A stretch of 64,000 nt of DNA. It comes from Rachicladosporium sp. CCFEE 5018 (Eukaryota > Ascomycota > Dothideomycetes > Cladosporiales > Cladosporiaceae). The notes under the pieces were generated by a model, which was not told the DNA's origin, searched no databases, and saw only the letters and a program-made list of their open reading frames with translations. The stretch spans positions 1,612,361-1,676,360 of the forward strand of contig KZ111145.1 of the NCBI GenBank assembly GCA_002077045.2, given 5' to 3'. Made by a program: the position numbers and the translations under genes. Positions 28,311 to 40,129 of the stretch are shown in pieces (the stretch's first letter is position 1; the number at the start of each line of letters is the position of its first letter).

Positions 28311-30851
28311 ATGCCTCTGCTACTCTTACGAATTACACTCTTGGCGGGCTTCGTGGCGCTTGCAACAGCCATGCCCTCGAACGTCAGTTACGCACTGCAG
28401 CCGCACGTTCAAGTTCCAGCCCTCGAGTGGACTGCCTGGGGTGACTCGTTCGCCAGCGGTATCGGAGCCGGAGATCTCGTCGAACGGGGAAAGTGTTGGC
28501 GGTTCATAGAGGCATACTCAAAGCAGTTGAACGCGGTCCCGGCTGGTGGCAAGCTTCCTGGAGCCGTGGATACTCGAAAGCTCAATCACTGCGCGTGCTT
28601 TGGTTCCACGACGGCAATAGCACAGGCGACACAATTCCGCGAGGTTGGAGTAGACCTCCCATAACGGATCTGCACTGGGGTAATGATCCCTCCCCATGCA
28701 GGAAGGCTATCCTCGCTGACAAGTTCTTCAGGTTTTCGACCAACAGTCGGGCAGCCTCGCTTTGGTACATTGACCATCGGTGGCGTCGACGTCCAGTTTC
28801 CCGAGATCTTGAGATCATGTATCTACGACCTTGGACCAATTAAGCCTTGCGAAGAGCAACTCTCCGATACATGGCAACTGCTACGTGCACCAGAGATGGT
28901 GACCGTGATCGAACAGGTCATCAACACTGCCATTCGAGCTGGTCGAAAGCAGTATTGGGGAAGCAGGTTCAAGCTTTACGTGACAGGCTACAACACCTTT
29001 TTCAACGCCGATACCGAGATCTGCAGCAACAGGACGTTCAGTGTTTGGGGACAACCCAGTAAGAACGCTCTTCTGCTGACCAAAGAACTTCGCCACGAGT
29101 TCAACAGGATGACAGCAGCTCTCAACATTGTCATACAGCAAGCTGTCGCGCGTCAGGCGCCATATGGTGCATTCTATGTCGACTGGCAGAATCGTGACGC
29201 ATTAGCGAAGCATCGATTCTGCGAGCCAACCGTCGTGGAGCCCGACAAGAACCGCGGAGATACATGGTTCTTCCACCTGTCACACATCTGCAATACCCCT
29301 ACCAAGTGGTGCGACGCACTTTGCTCGGCTCTAGAACATTATGTCAAGTCATGCAAGCAGTTACAGATCAAGTATCAGACCGACCCAATGAGCATGGCAC
29401 GCGGCAGGAACAATGCGCTTTGGGACCCGCTGTCAGTCCTTTCGAATGACTCGGACGTCCCTGTCGTCATGCTATCAGAAATTGGCCGCATCTTCCATCC
29501 TACATACGAGGCACACACTCACATCCGCGATGTCATAGAGGGGATGCTTGATCTGGACGCGGTACAGATCTTCACAGCACCGCCGATCATCGCGACTAAT
29601 GTGACTCTGCCAAAGCCTACGAAGACCAATGTGGTTCGTCCGACTTGGATGTTGTCGCGCTATTTATCAGACACTATCGCTTCGAGTCCCACACCTACAT
29701 CAGCGGCGGCAGGCACGTCACCATCAGCTCCAGCGCCAGTGGCCACTTCGGCATCTCCATCGGCCATCGCACCACTACCCAAGCCTCAGCCCGCGTCGTC
29801 AGCGTCCAACATTGTGCCACCTGCTTCTATGTGTGTTGGCTACAAATGCTGGTTTACCCACTTCGAGATATTGGGCAGCTTCGCTGGCGCTGCCATCGGC
29901 CAGGATGATTAGGGCGGTGTTAGTGGTCTAGGCCTGCTTGAGCAGCTAAGAGGTTGCGGTCCGGTGACCCAGTGGCACTTCGATTCAAGGTACAATGCAA
30001 GCGACCATGCTTGGCAGGCCACTGGACGACTGTTTGTGACGTTTCGTACTGGCTGCATCAGACGAGCCATACATTCTGCAGGCGGTCCCGAAGTCGATAT
30101 GCAAGGCTGCTACCACGAGGCGTCAAGGAACTCGAAGCGGGATGTTACTGGTCGCGCTGGAGTCGCATTGAATGCGCGACAGAAGATGCCCACCCCGACC
30201 GGGCACCCAGATCCAGGTTCTCAGGCATCTTCATGGATCGCCGCTGCCACAAACGCGTTTCGAGGCCCGGGTGTAAATTGGGTAGCCAAAGTCACGAACT
30301 TCACAGTTACCATAGTGATTGACAATGAGACTATTCATGGCGAAGATATGGCGAAGATGGCCCAAGAGTCGATTCCTCTCCATGGTTCGTCCGCACCAGC
30401 TAAGGCCCCGTTGTCGATCCCATCCTCCCTCAGCGCAAATCTAGCAACCTTCACTCGGTCGTGGCACCACCTTCCGACTGCAGCCCCCCCGCCAGTCCAT
30501 CTGCCAGTCCCAGTATCGAATTGGATACCCGACCCCACTGTCCAGCAATGCGATACTTGATGGCGTGGGATCTACACCGACTTTCAGATCGCTGGTTATG
30601 ACTTCATCGAGCCAACGTTTGGTCACGGCGACGGTCTCAAATATCAGATCAAGAAATGTGGCGTGTTGACTGAATGGTCTCTATATACTCCCAACTCGGG
30701 CAACACGTTCGTGGCGACAGGACGGCTTCCTCCATTCACGGCGCATTGTTTGACCAACGCGATATCTCGGGCGGGCGGCCCGGAAGGCTGGGGCCAACCA
30801 GGTATGTGGTGTACGGGTATTTGGCCACCCTTCGCCACGTACCGGGTATGA
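28311..30851 (+). pseudogene. Secreted SGNH-type esterase with two C-terminal modules, broken by three in-frame stops
   Basis: One reading frame runs 847 codons, interrupted only by TAA (28662-28664), TAG (29910-29912) and TGA (30558-30560). The N-terminus is a signal peptide (MPLLLLRITLLAG, cleavage near ATA). SGNH block I follows (WGDSFASGIGAG), then HCACFGSTTA. After the first stop come TLTIGGVDV (the block III GGND motif with Val for Asn), a long conserved middle (RFKLYVTGYNTFF, GAFYVDWQNRD), and the block V segment IFHPTYEAHTHI. A Pro/Ser/Thr linker leads to two related modules sharing CG..T.W, ATGRL, a Cys and AGGPE; the second and third stops lie at equivalent places in front of each module core. 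I found no introns with good consensus removing the stops. Nonsense pseudogene is the simplest reading. Confidence 0.65.
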
Positions 30852-31214
30852 GTGTCAACACGAAGATGGCAAGCTTGGTCACTACGTTCCCCGGAACCTA
30901 AGACAGCTTCTTTTCATGGGTGCTTGAAGCAGGTTTGGGTGTGTGCCGCGTAGCTCGGACTTGGCCCGTGGTGCGCGGCTCGACTGAGCTGAACTCATTC
31001 GCGGCAGTCCCTAGTTGGCTATCCCAGAGCAGCGGAAGCACGAGCAAGCACGAGGAGAGTGCATGGAGCGAGAGTGGCCTTACAAGGTCACCTTGCAGCA
31101 AGCTCGACGTGTATTATGTCGCTCTATTCTTGACTATCCACTCATGTTTCCACTACATGTCAATCACTCACCCACCACGTCGACAGAGACTTCAGAAAGC
31201 TCTGATGTCCTGCC
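30852..31214. other. Convergent intergenic region
   Basis: About 360 bp between the 3' ends of the broken esterase gene and the MFS transporter gene. No feature is recognised. Confidence 0.4.
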
Positions 31215-33053
31215 TTATAGAACCTTCGGCACTGACGATGACTTCCCATCCGCTACAAGAGACGCCGGGAAGTTCCCACTGAGCGATGCAGCAATCTTCT
31301 CATCATCGGTGTACCTCTCCCGACTCGCTGCCTCTCCCGTCTTAGCCCTGACCTTGTTCCTAGTATCATCCCACAGCCTTCCAGCCGCAAGTACAATCGC
31401 GAACGCCAAGATCGCACAGTCAATACTGAACGCCCTTCTGTATCTCGGACTGTCATCACTCCTGAATAACTGTGCCCCGTAGATTCCAGCGACATTGCCG
31501 CCAATGATGACCATAGCCATGGCGAGAGCACGTTCCTCGGAGTCTGTGCAGGCGAGTGACAACCATGAGATATTGAGCGGGTGGGAGAAGGTGCCGAAGA
31601 CTTGTGTCCAGACTACGCCGAAGTAGCGGAGGCCTTGATTTGTGACCTCGGTGAAGATGCGGTTGAAGATGTAGCCGATGAGATGACAGATTAGGCCGAC
31701 TGTGACGGTTTCGCCGCGACGGTTGCTGCGGGTGAGCGGGATTAGTAAGTCCGCGTTCGGTGCTGTAGGGATGGACGAGGGAACGTACTAGCGGTCAGAG
31801 ACCCAGCTGAAGCCGAAGGAGACGGGGATCTGGAGGAAGAGACCAACGGAGGCGAGAGCGTTGGCCGAGAGTGCTTCGAAGCCGAAGCCGCGGACCAGAG
31901 TCGGGGCATAGGTATCAAAGCCACGTTGCGGGCCGTTGTTGCAAAGGGTGATAAGTACATGGACGTACATTCTCCAGCTGGTGAACTATGGCACAGATTA
32001 GTGATGAGAGCAGTGAGCTTGCTTGAGTAGAACCCCCACAGCTTTCTTGAAGCCGGCTCTGCCAATTTTCCTCTTCTTTCGACCTTTGGCTAGTGGCAGA
32101 ACATGTTAGCAGGTTGCTTCTGCGCGATTGCGTGCATTTACCCACCAGGGTCGTCGAGGTATACTCTTGACCGAAGTATGTGCACCTCTCGCTCAGTGAA
32201 AATGCGGATCTTCGGCAGAAAGGTACTGCGTGGCTTCTGGAACGAGTCTGGCAGGAAGAATCCCGAGATGAAGCCGCACGCGATAGTGAAGATACCCCTG
32301 GAGTCGTGTCAATATATATCAGGCCGATACGCCGCGGAGATACCTACATTAGGAACAAGAGCCAGAACCATCCAGGCCTGTCTGCTACGCCTCGCATGTG
32401 CAGTATGCTGGAGAGCAGTGTCAGTCTCGCCACGCTACTTCGCACGCGCACATTGCTCACCCGTAAGCCAGTAGCTTCGCCGAAGCCTGCCCAAATTGAT
32501 TGCCGAAGTAGAAGAACATGACCCGCTTTGCCGTCTCTTTCCTCGTATACCATGTTGACAGCGTCCAGAGCCCTCCAGGTATGAAGCCTGACTCAGTGAT
32601 CCCCAGCAACAGCCGTGTGGTGATAAAACCTGCGAAGTTTGTCTGGAAAGACTGGAAAGTACTGACGATGCCGAACAAGAACAGCTGTAGTGTAAGCCAT
32701 TTGCCAGGCCCGACACGATACAGGATCATGTTCGACGGAATCTCGAACAATACAATACCGAGCGATAGCATCTGCTGCCCGATATTGAACCGATTTTGCG
32801 TGATGCCGATATCCTCGATGAAGTTGTCTGTGATGGCGTTGGCCATGTTGCCACGGTCGAGCTGGAGGCAGAAGAAGCCCATCGTGAGCAGTGGCATGAT
32901 GACCAGGTCGAGCTTGCGTTTGGCGGCTTTCTCCTCTGCGGGCGTCCAGTCGCGCTGCAGCGCGAGATGTTGTTCATCTTCAGGAATGGGAGGAGTGGTG
33001 TCGGTGTCCCGAGAGGTGACGGAGTCCGCCTTATTGGATCTGAAGAACCCCAT
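31215..33053 (-). CDS. MFS transporter, anion:cation symporter (allantoate permease-like) family, six exons
   Basis: A plasma-membrane carrier of the Dal5/ACS type, probably for an organic anion such as a vitamin or allantoate. Exons: 33053-32461, 32407-32348, 32297-32146, 32089-32034, 31985-31789, 31725-31215. All junctions keep frame for 522 residues. The donor after exon 4 (GTTCTA or an adjacent GTGGGG) is weak. Segments typical of the family: KLDLVIMPLLTMGFFCLQLDRGNMANA, LGIVLFEIPSNMILYRVGPGKW, RLLLGITESGFIPGGLWTLSTWYTRKE, GWFWLLFLMGIFTIACGFISG, and NNGPQRGFDTYAPTLVRGFGF. About 12 membrane helices are expected. This is the most intron-rich gene in the window. The substrate is not predictable. 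Confidence 0.88.
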
Positions 33054-34018
33054 CGTGATGGTAGTTTCTATACGAGAGTGGTCAGAAACAACGAAGGGAG
33101 ATGTGCCTGATCAGAAACTTTGTACCTACCGCAATCGAGTACGACTTTGGTCTCGACATCACGCCAGTGTTTTGCTTTTTCTTCGTGGCTGGGCCATTTG
33201 ATGAAGCAGCGAGCCCAAGACTTGAAGCCTTCTGGGCGAACGTGGCCTCTCGCTGGCGAGATCGCAAACTGCGAATATGTGGCGTATCGTTCCTTCGATG
33301 CACGCTGTCGGCGCTGTCATACCAAGAGCTAGACGGGACGGGATCGAAGCCATCGCCTAATGTGAAGCTGCGAGCAACAGCTGGCGCGTGTAAGCCTACA
33401 GGGCGAGGTGTCTATTCGTTGCAGGGCGCCAATGGTCTGCCAACACGGAGATGTCCACTTTATGGTGTGAGTAACGATCTCCAAGTGGTGGTGAGGTCTG
33501 TATGCCAATGCGAGAGTAAGACCTGGTGCACTTGGCAAGATGAATCGGATCGCTTGGCTCGAGCACGCCATACTCCCTGGAGTGGGAAAGTGCACGTGAC
33601 CTACAGTCGTCAGTCGCAACTTTCTCACTGCGACTCCGCGCGCTAAATCCGACGTCACTTCAGCCTCCACGCTGTGCACTGCACAACTAGCGGTCGTGCT
33701 GGCGTATTCGCTATTGGTATGCTAGCACTGCCACTATACCGGACATATCCTCGGGTTTTGTCATGTGCATAGCGTGGTCTATGCCCGAAAGCTGATGTCG
33801 TTAGCAGTGCCCGAATGTGGCACCGTCATAGAATCAGAGACAGACCTCAAAGTAGCCTCTCACGCCAACGGTCGGCAGGGCTCCGATGAAATGGTACTTC
33901 TGCTATCCTGGAAAGCGTAAAGCACTACCAATGCGGGTATCCCAAATGCACATGCTGCACGATTACCCATATCCTTTTACCATGTACACTCGCACATCCA
34001 AGACACTCACCCAGTACT
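33054..34018. other. Intergenic, nothing firm
   Basis: About 965 bp. An open frame of 181 codons on the plus strand overlaps the MFS 5' region but has no domain and random composition, so it is not called. Confidence 0.4.
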
Positions 34019-34902
34019 TTACATGACCACACAAATACCGCAACAGTTGCTGAGGCTGGGCTTCTTGCCTTGCTGCTGCGGCTCTTGATAACCCATTTGC
34101 TGTTGCTGATAGCCCATCTGCTGCTGTGCGCCACCATATTGCTGTTGTTGTTGCTGCTGATGCTGCTGGCCGCTAGGGAATCCACCACCTGCAGCATTCG
34201 CGTACGAGTACTGCGGCGCGTTGCCCATCGGGTAAGCAGACTGATAATGCGGCTGTCCGTATTGCTGGTGCTGCGGCTCATGATGTTGCTGGTAATTGTA
34301 TGCTGGCATCTGTGGTGGTGCGTGCTGGCCAGGCCGGAGGTCAATATACATGCGACCCTCGTTGTGCTCGGTGTTGTATTGCAGTCCTAGTTCCTGGCAA
34401 ACCTGCTCGACTCGTGGCTTGATCTTCTGGACATGTCCAGGACTGTGATTCCCCTTTCCGACAATCACATGGAGATGCTGCTGCCCAGTGCTTTGCGCAT
34501 ATCGGATGCGCTGTTCGACGATCTCCTCTGCTTCCTCTACGAATTGACCGTGTAGATCTATCGTATCGCTCGCAACTTTTCCCACAGCATTGTTCTCACG
34601 AAAGATGAATTCGGAAGCTTGCTTGTTGTAGCGATCCGCGGCTGCAGCGTGCTCCTTCGATTTCTCTGACATGTCGTGCGCCTTAGAGCCGTCGCCATGA
34701 TCGTAAGCTTGTCGCGCTTCGGCGGCGAAGTGTTGATGTTGGCCTTGCTCCTTGCGTGCCAAGTCGCGTAAGCGATCGTACTCCTGTTCCGAGTTGGAGG
34801 ATGGGCCGTGGTTGAAGGCTAGGGAGTAAAGTCAGCTTAGCGATTTGGCCACGTGAGTGTCGTCTATTGCATACCCTGGCCGCCCAAGCGTGTGCTATTC
34901 AT
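34019..34902 (-). CDS. DUF1771-Smr domain protein with Q-rich tail and C-terminal CaaX box, two exons
   Basis: Exon 1 (34902-34875, MNSTRLGGQ) joins exon 2 (34818-34019) across a 56 nt intron (GTATGC to CCCTAG), for 275 residues. Residues about 18-85 form the DUF1771 helix bundle (EYDRLRDLARKEQ, HFAAEARQAYDHGD). Residues about 88-165 form an Smr domain (DTIDLHGQFVEEAEE, HVIVGKGNHSPG), a fold that binds or cuts nucleic acid. The next 90 residues are Gln/Tyr/Gly-rich. The last residues are CCGICVVM, so CVVM is a CaaX box predicted to be farnesylated (Met at X), with a nearby cysteine that could be palmitoylated. Membrane tethering of an Smr protein is therefore inferred. The long ORF alone lacks an ATG at its 5' end, which supports exon 1. 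Confidence 0.88.
34079..34165. repeat. CAG/CTG-type glutamine-coding repeat
   Basis: Imperfect GTT/CTG/TGC runs on the plus strand encode the poly-glutamine blocks of the Smr protein. Confidence 0.6.
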
Positions 34903-35910
34903 GATTAGGACTGCTGACTAGCGATATAATGAGTATGTGGGCCCGCTCAGAGGCTACCGTGATTCTTGAGGCATTGAGTGTGAAGTCGCGCGGCGCGTTA
35001 CTAGAGCCATTGCGCACAGACCAAGTGACTGTCGATTGCAACATCGCCCAGAGCTGTACCACATAATGATATTGATGCTCAGAATCAACATCTTCCGCGG
35101 CGATGCTGCGATTTCAAGCAATTAAAATCAAGATCGGCGGCGTTGGGGTTGCGGACGTCGTCAATTGTCACGTTCCGCCTGCAAGCGGATGCTTTGTCGT
35201 GTGCCCGACGAAACGCGGTTCTACTTGGTATCGTTGATGAGTTGATATTGGGGTGATGTGCAACTAAATACACAGGAGACGGTCAAGCTCTTCTGCTGCC
35301 CATTTTCTGCCGATGCGTTTACACTGTCTGGTCTTCGCTGCAGTGCAGAGTTCATCACCCCACCCACATGCCGATATACCTCTCAGCAGTCAAATACGCT
35401 TCACTCGCTATCAAGTCCTTCCAGATCGACACAAGTGGCTGAAAATCTTCTACCCGGCCGCTCCCTTTAGACCGCCTTGGGCATTCTAGATCATCCAGTA
35501 CCGCCACTGAATCCCTGGACTCTGAAAATACCCTCATCCAGGCTCTTCTGCCGCGATGACTGAATGACCTGGGACCTGGCCAGCGACTGCCCGATGCAGG
35601 ACACTTGCTCGGCCACGGTATCCTGTCGCTCCTCTTCTCGTGTATCCCTCCGTAAATGGTGGAGTGTTTGAGAATTGCTCTATTCTTGTAGCAGCGCACT
35701 AGCAATTTTACGCTTTTGCACGGCTGGATGTTGAGCCATAGCGTCTTGCGATGAGAGTAAGTCAGACACAAAAGCTTGGCTTCGCATTGCTGCCGTGCTC
35801 TCATCTCGACGGCCAGCTCACGTTATCCCGGTCCTCCGACACGACCTCAAACTCGATGTCTTGTCGTATCACATCTCTGGTCAATCCCTTGACACTCTCG
35901 CTCTCGGGAG
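34903..35910. other. Intergenic, nothing firm
   Basis: About 1 kb. A 149-codon minus-strand frame (35355-35804) has a faintly protein-like C-terminal half but no recognisable domain and no good start; it could be a remnant. Confidence 0.35.
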
Positions 35911-37146
35911 TCAAGTCTTCGCACGGCCGCCCCTCACCCTCGCGACATTGGGAATGGCGACACCTCCCAGATTTGCATAGCTCTCCCTCTTCTCATTGGA
36001 CTGACTGTTCCCAGTGTCCGAAGTCTTGCTTCCTATCGCATCCCGTCTTGATGTCAATCCAAATCGACCAGCGATCACACTGCCAAGTTTAGTCCTTCCT
36101 GCACTCCCAGAACTCATCATTCGAGTCTCTTTGCCGCCGGAGTGGGTCATCTCGTACGTCTCCGAGATAGTAACGCCCATCAGGCCGGACTGCACCTCCA
36201 TGAAGAATCTTTTCGTCGAGGGCACACAAGCCGTGATGATGGATACGTTGAGCAGGACTTGTGCCCAGATCGTCGGCCTGACTGCGTACCAGCTGCGATC
36301 TTCGGGGTGAGCGTAGTAGGTGCGATCGCCCACGAGCGCAAGAATGGCAAACGGAATAGTTGCCAACCGTAGGCCGAAGAGTGCGGAGACGGTGACCTTC
36401 TTCCGGACGGCAGTCTGCACGCCGAACATCATCCATGATGCAAGACCGACGACCGCGATGTCTGTGAGGATGTTCAAAATGCAGATGTAGGTCTGCAAAG
36501 CGAGTTGTTGGATGCACGTGGATCCTGTTCGATCGTACATCGTCCATGGTTGCGGCAGACTGCATTGGAAGGCTAGTGCAATTACACTCGAGACGCACCA
36601 AAGTCCGATGACACCTAGAAGGACGTAGCATCCGATTCTCACCGGCTTCAGCGGTTGGATGTGCGTAATCAAAGCAACGATGGACACTTTGGCCGCGGTA
36701 AGGGCTAGTATCATGAAGATTGCGGCAACATAGGTAGCCTGACCACACAAAGATCAGCTCGATGCGACTTCTATCTTGCACGCAGTACGCTAACTGACCT
36801 TGCCGGTTCGCTCAGCTTGCAAGGTTTCAAGTAATGCGACTTTGCGTCCCAGACCACTCCGCACAGCCAATGTCAGAGCAATGGCTTGAGCGATCGCCAA
36901 TGTCTACCGGCCAAGTCAGCTCCGACGGTCTGCTAACCGAAACCATCATCATGTCCATACTATGGCTGCCAACATCAACCAATCGGTCACGGCCAACTTC
37001 CTCGCGGTCGACAAGCGCGTCCATACTTTCACAGCTGCTGATAGACAGCTAGCTATGAGGCATATGTAGGTCGCGACGATGATCAGCGGACCATGATCGG
37101 TACTGGACAACTCAGCGAACGGCGACGACTCGTCAGTCGTAGACAT
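35911..37146 (-). CDS. Fungal rhodopsin-like (SAT4/PTH11-type) integral membrane protein, three exons
   Basis: Exons 37146-36961, 36903-36799 and 36738-35911 join in frame for 372 residues. Both introns are typical (57-60 nt; the first has a GAGCTGAC branch point, the second a GTCAGT donor). The protein has seven predicted membrane helices: the first in LIIVATYICLIASCLSAAV, then a conserved K..V.DW motif, QAIALTLAVRSGLG, ATYVAAIFMILALTAAKVSI and later segments. GLWCVSSVIALAFQC and CIQQLALQTYICILNILTDI match the fungal rhodopsin-domain family. There is no CFEM domain in front. The C-terminal tail of about 90 residues is Ser/Lys/Arg-rich and cytoplasmic. Such proteins are thought to act as surface sensors, but no ligand can be inferred. 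Confidence 0.82.
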
Positions 37147-38300
37147 TACTTGTCGTTCAGTGATGCTGATGTGCCAGCGAATAGCTGTTCGGGTTCAAGG
37201 GACTCAAGGAAGCTGCATGCTTTACGAGGCCAGCAGTACAGAGGTGGCATCTCTTGGTGCACCCGAGCAACGGCCAGAACGCACGATCGACATAGACCGG
37301 GCGTTCTAGCTCTCGATCATTTCAAACCATGCTTTGTGACGGCTGACAGTGCGTGTTGTGCTCCCCCACGGATATAGACTTTATTCGCGAATAACTGAGC
37401 CATGCCAGTTTGCGGAGATAGCTGGTCTTTGTCGCAGACGAGGCCAAGATGCTCGGGCGTTTCCTGCCCGGCGCCATGTTTGGTGTAGCGATCATGCTGC
37501 TCTCCGCGATTGAGTGGCGCGAGATGGCGTTCCCCAAGATCTCAAGTGTCACGAATCCCGGGTTCCCGGCACTTTGTATTGGTCTGGTGAGCTCTCTTAT
37601 CGCAGTGGACGGCAATGCCCTGCACGTGTTTAGCTCAGAGCTAATTCCCGCGTGTGTACGCTCCGAGCTCCGCTTCATGCTAGTGAAGCCTAAGACTTCC
37701 GCCCCGGCAGCCCCACGCCCCGTTCCCACACCTGCCTTGTCTTAGTATTGGCTTCGAGAGTACTGTATTGAGTGCTTCACTTCGCAGAAGCTGTATCCAT
37801 CTCAAGTGCATTCGTCCAAAGTGTGGCTCCGTTCGCGACCGATCCTGTGGTGAAGTCACTGCCGTGTGGGTTACACACGACGCTCGAGTACCTGCACGTT
37901 GCAGCAGCCGTTACGGTTGCGCATCTCGTGCATTCGTCAAAGTTGCGTATGCGGTGTCGGGCTAGCGGCATTTTGTCAGATGTGGGATGGAGCGCACCCA
38001 GGCATTCGGATCTGGAGTAGCCATTGAGGGGCTTGCTGCGATACGCGCTGCCCTGGCTCGAGCGCATAGATACCGACTGGATTGATTCGTCAGACGCGGC
38101 AGCGCCTCGTGAGGGTGCATGTCGATCGCTCACCATCGGCAGTTCCTCCAGATAGGACCTTCTCCCGGAGGTAACACAGGCGCACGTGGAACCGAGCTTT
38201 TGTCTCCACTGCTTGCATCTCTTCCACTTCTGCATCTCTCTGGAGTAGCAGAGGGCTGCTGTCTCCTTACTCGCCGCGTCGCTCACATCCTGTGGCAGAT
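37147..38300. other. Intergenic, nothing firm
   Basis: About 1.15 kb between divergent membrane-protein genes. Overlapping ORFs on both strands (98 to 169 codons) look random and none is called. It should hold both promoters. Confidence 0.4.
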
Positions 38301-40129
38301 ATGGAGGACTATGAGCTACGAGAAGCCAAGCTCGGCGCTCAAGCGAGCGTCGATGAGTATATGGTGGCTAATGCTTACCCAGGGCAGAGAACAGAGCAGA
38401 CAAGAGATACTCGGACTCGAGTTCGAGTAAGCGCATAGCATCGCGCGGCGCATCGTTGACCGAGACTGATATGCTCACAGCGTGTGTTCAGCTTCGCTCA
38501 GATCTTCTTCTTCGCACTGACGTATATGTCAAGCTGGGAGACCATGGCATTGTAAGGCTGACTGCACAGCTCGTGCTATAGAAGCAATACTGAGACTAGC
38601 GGATAGGAATTTGCAAGCTACATTGAATAACGGCGGTCCGCGTGCTCTAGCATGGGGAATCATTATTGTTGTCGCTGGCGCTCTCGCGCAATCCGCGTCT
38701 CTGGCTGAGATGGCATCCGCACAACCGATTGCTGGAGCTCAATACGTGAGTCTTACTGACCACATCTCTGCCTTGTGCATGACTTGCCATGCGTAATTGG
38801 ACGTACTTGAGTACCACTGCTTACTGACGCCCTACACAGCACTGGACCAACACCTTCGCACCAGTACGGCAAAGGAGATTCATCACCTGGATGCAAGGCT
38901 GGATCACCTGGTTCGCATGGGTTTCGACTCTAGCTGGCGTCGCCAATACCTCTGCCTACATGCTGCAGAGTTTAGTGGTCGCCAACTACCCCAACTATGT
39001 CCCGGAGGCGTACCATGTTACGCTTATTATCTTCGCGCTGCTCATTGTGGAGGGACTGATGAACATGTACACGTGGGTCCTGATTCCTTGGATCGAGCTG
39101 TTGGCTGGTGTACTGCACATACTGCTCTTCGTCATCTTCGTGGTCGTCCTGGTCACATTGGCTCCGAGACACAATGCCGACTTTGTCTTCACGCAACAAG
39201 CGAGCAACACCGGCTGGTCCAATGCCTTCATCTCCTTCAACCTGGGTTTGATGACTCCCACATGGGGTTTTGTCGGTAAGTCGACTTTCGTCCTTATCTC
39301 GACCCGCAATGAGCTGACAAAGTCTTCAGGCTTCGACGGCGCAGTCCACATGTCCGAAGAAGTCCGCAAAGCCCGCCACGCCGTCCCCCGTGCAATGTTC
39401 TGGACCATCGCTCTCAACGGCGTTCTAGCCTACGCAATCATCCTGGTCATGCTTTACTGCTTGGGCGACATGGAAGCCGCGCTTGCGGCTCCCTTTCCGA
39501 TCATCGAGATCTGCACGCAAGCGACCGGCAGTGTTAGGGCCGCTACGGCAATGGTCTGCGGGCTGCTCATAATTTCGGTTGCCGTCACACTCGGCTCTAT
39601 CGCGTCCGCATCACGGCTGACGTGGGCTTGGGCTCGTGATGGTGGACTGCCGGCCTGGTTCTCGCATATCAGTCCCCGGCATCGGGTGCCGACGAGGTCG
39701 ATCTGGCTGCCAATCTTCATCGTCATGTGTCTCGCCTGCTTGAACATCGCCTCCTACGCCGCGTTTGGCGCTTTCATCGCCCTCGCCTCCCTTGCTCTGT
39801 TTGTCTCCTACATGATCGCCATAGGCTGCATGTTGCAAGCTCGCCTTCGCAAGCAGGTGGTCTTCGGCGGCTGGACACTGGGGAGATGGGGTGTGCCAAT
39901 CAATGCTTTCGCGCTGGTCTACAGTGGCTGGATGTCGGTGTTCTTCTGCTTCCCGCAGTATGTGCCGGTGGAAGGGACGAACTTCAATTATGCGCTCCCG
40001 ATCTTCGCGTTCGTGGTACTCGTTGCCTTAGGTCTGTGGTTTGGGTGGGCGAGGAAGAGGTGGCCTGGGCTGAACAAGGAGATTATCGACGCTGTTATGG
40101 CGGACTCTGATCGAGCGGCGAAAGACTGA
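38301..40129 (+). CDS. Amino acid/choline/GABA permease (APC family), five exons
   Basis: A plasma-membrane amine or amino-acid transporter of the Uga4/Hnm1 type. Exons: 38301-38426, 38481-38551, 38607-38745, 38840-39275, 39330-40129. All junctions are in frame for 523 residues. The N-terminus is hydrophilic (MEDYELREAKLG). Family landmarks: FFALTYMSSWETMAL, NNGGPRALAWGIII, AQSASLAEMASAQPIAGAQYHW, RRFITWMQGWITWFAW, HMSEEVRKARHAVPRAM and TWAWARDGGLP. About 12 helices are expected. One long frame opens at 38891 by reading through the last intron, so the real 5' exons are easy to miss. The substrate is uncertain within the GABA/choline group. Confidence 0.9.

Noticed and set aside
28641..28700. 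Intron removing the first stop of the esterase gene
   Set aside because: Donor candidates (GTTGGA, GTAGAC) are in phase 0 while the acceptors (ATGCAG, TTCAG) are in phase 1, so no join keeps the frame.
33101..33646. 181-codon plus-strand ORF
   Set aside because: No domain, random Cys/Arg composition, lies across the MFS 5' region.
35355..35804. 149-codon minus-strand ORF
   Set aside because: The C-terminal half looks slightly protein-like but there is no clear start, domain or splice partner.
37322..38286. Overlapping ORFs on both strands between the rhodopsin-like gene and the permease gene
   Set aside because: Composition and overlap suggest chance ORFs in a promoter region.
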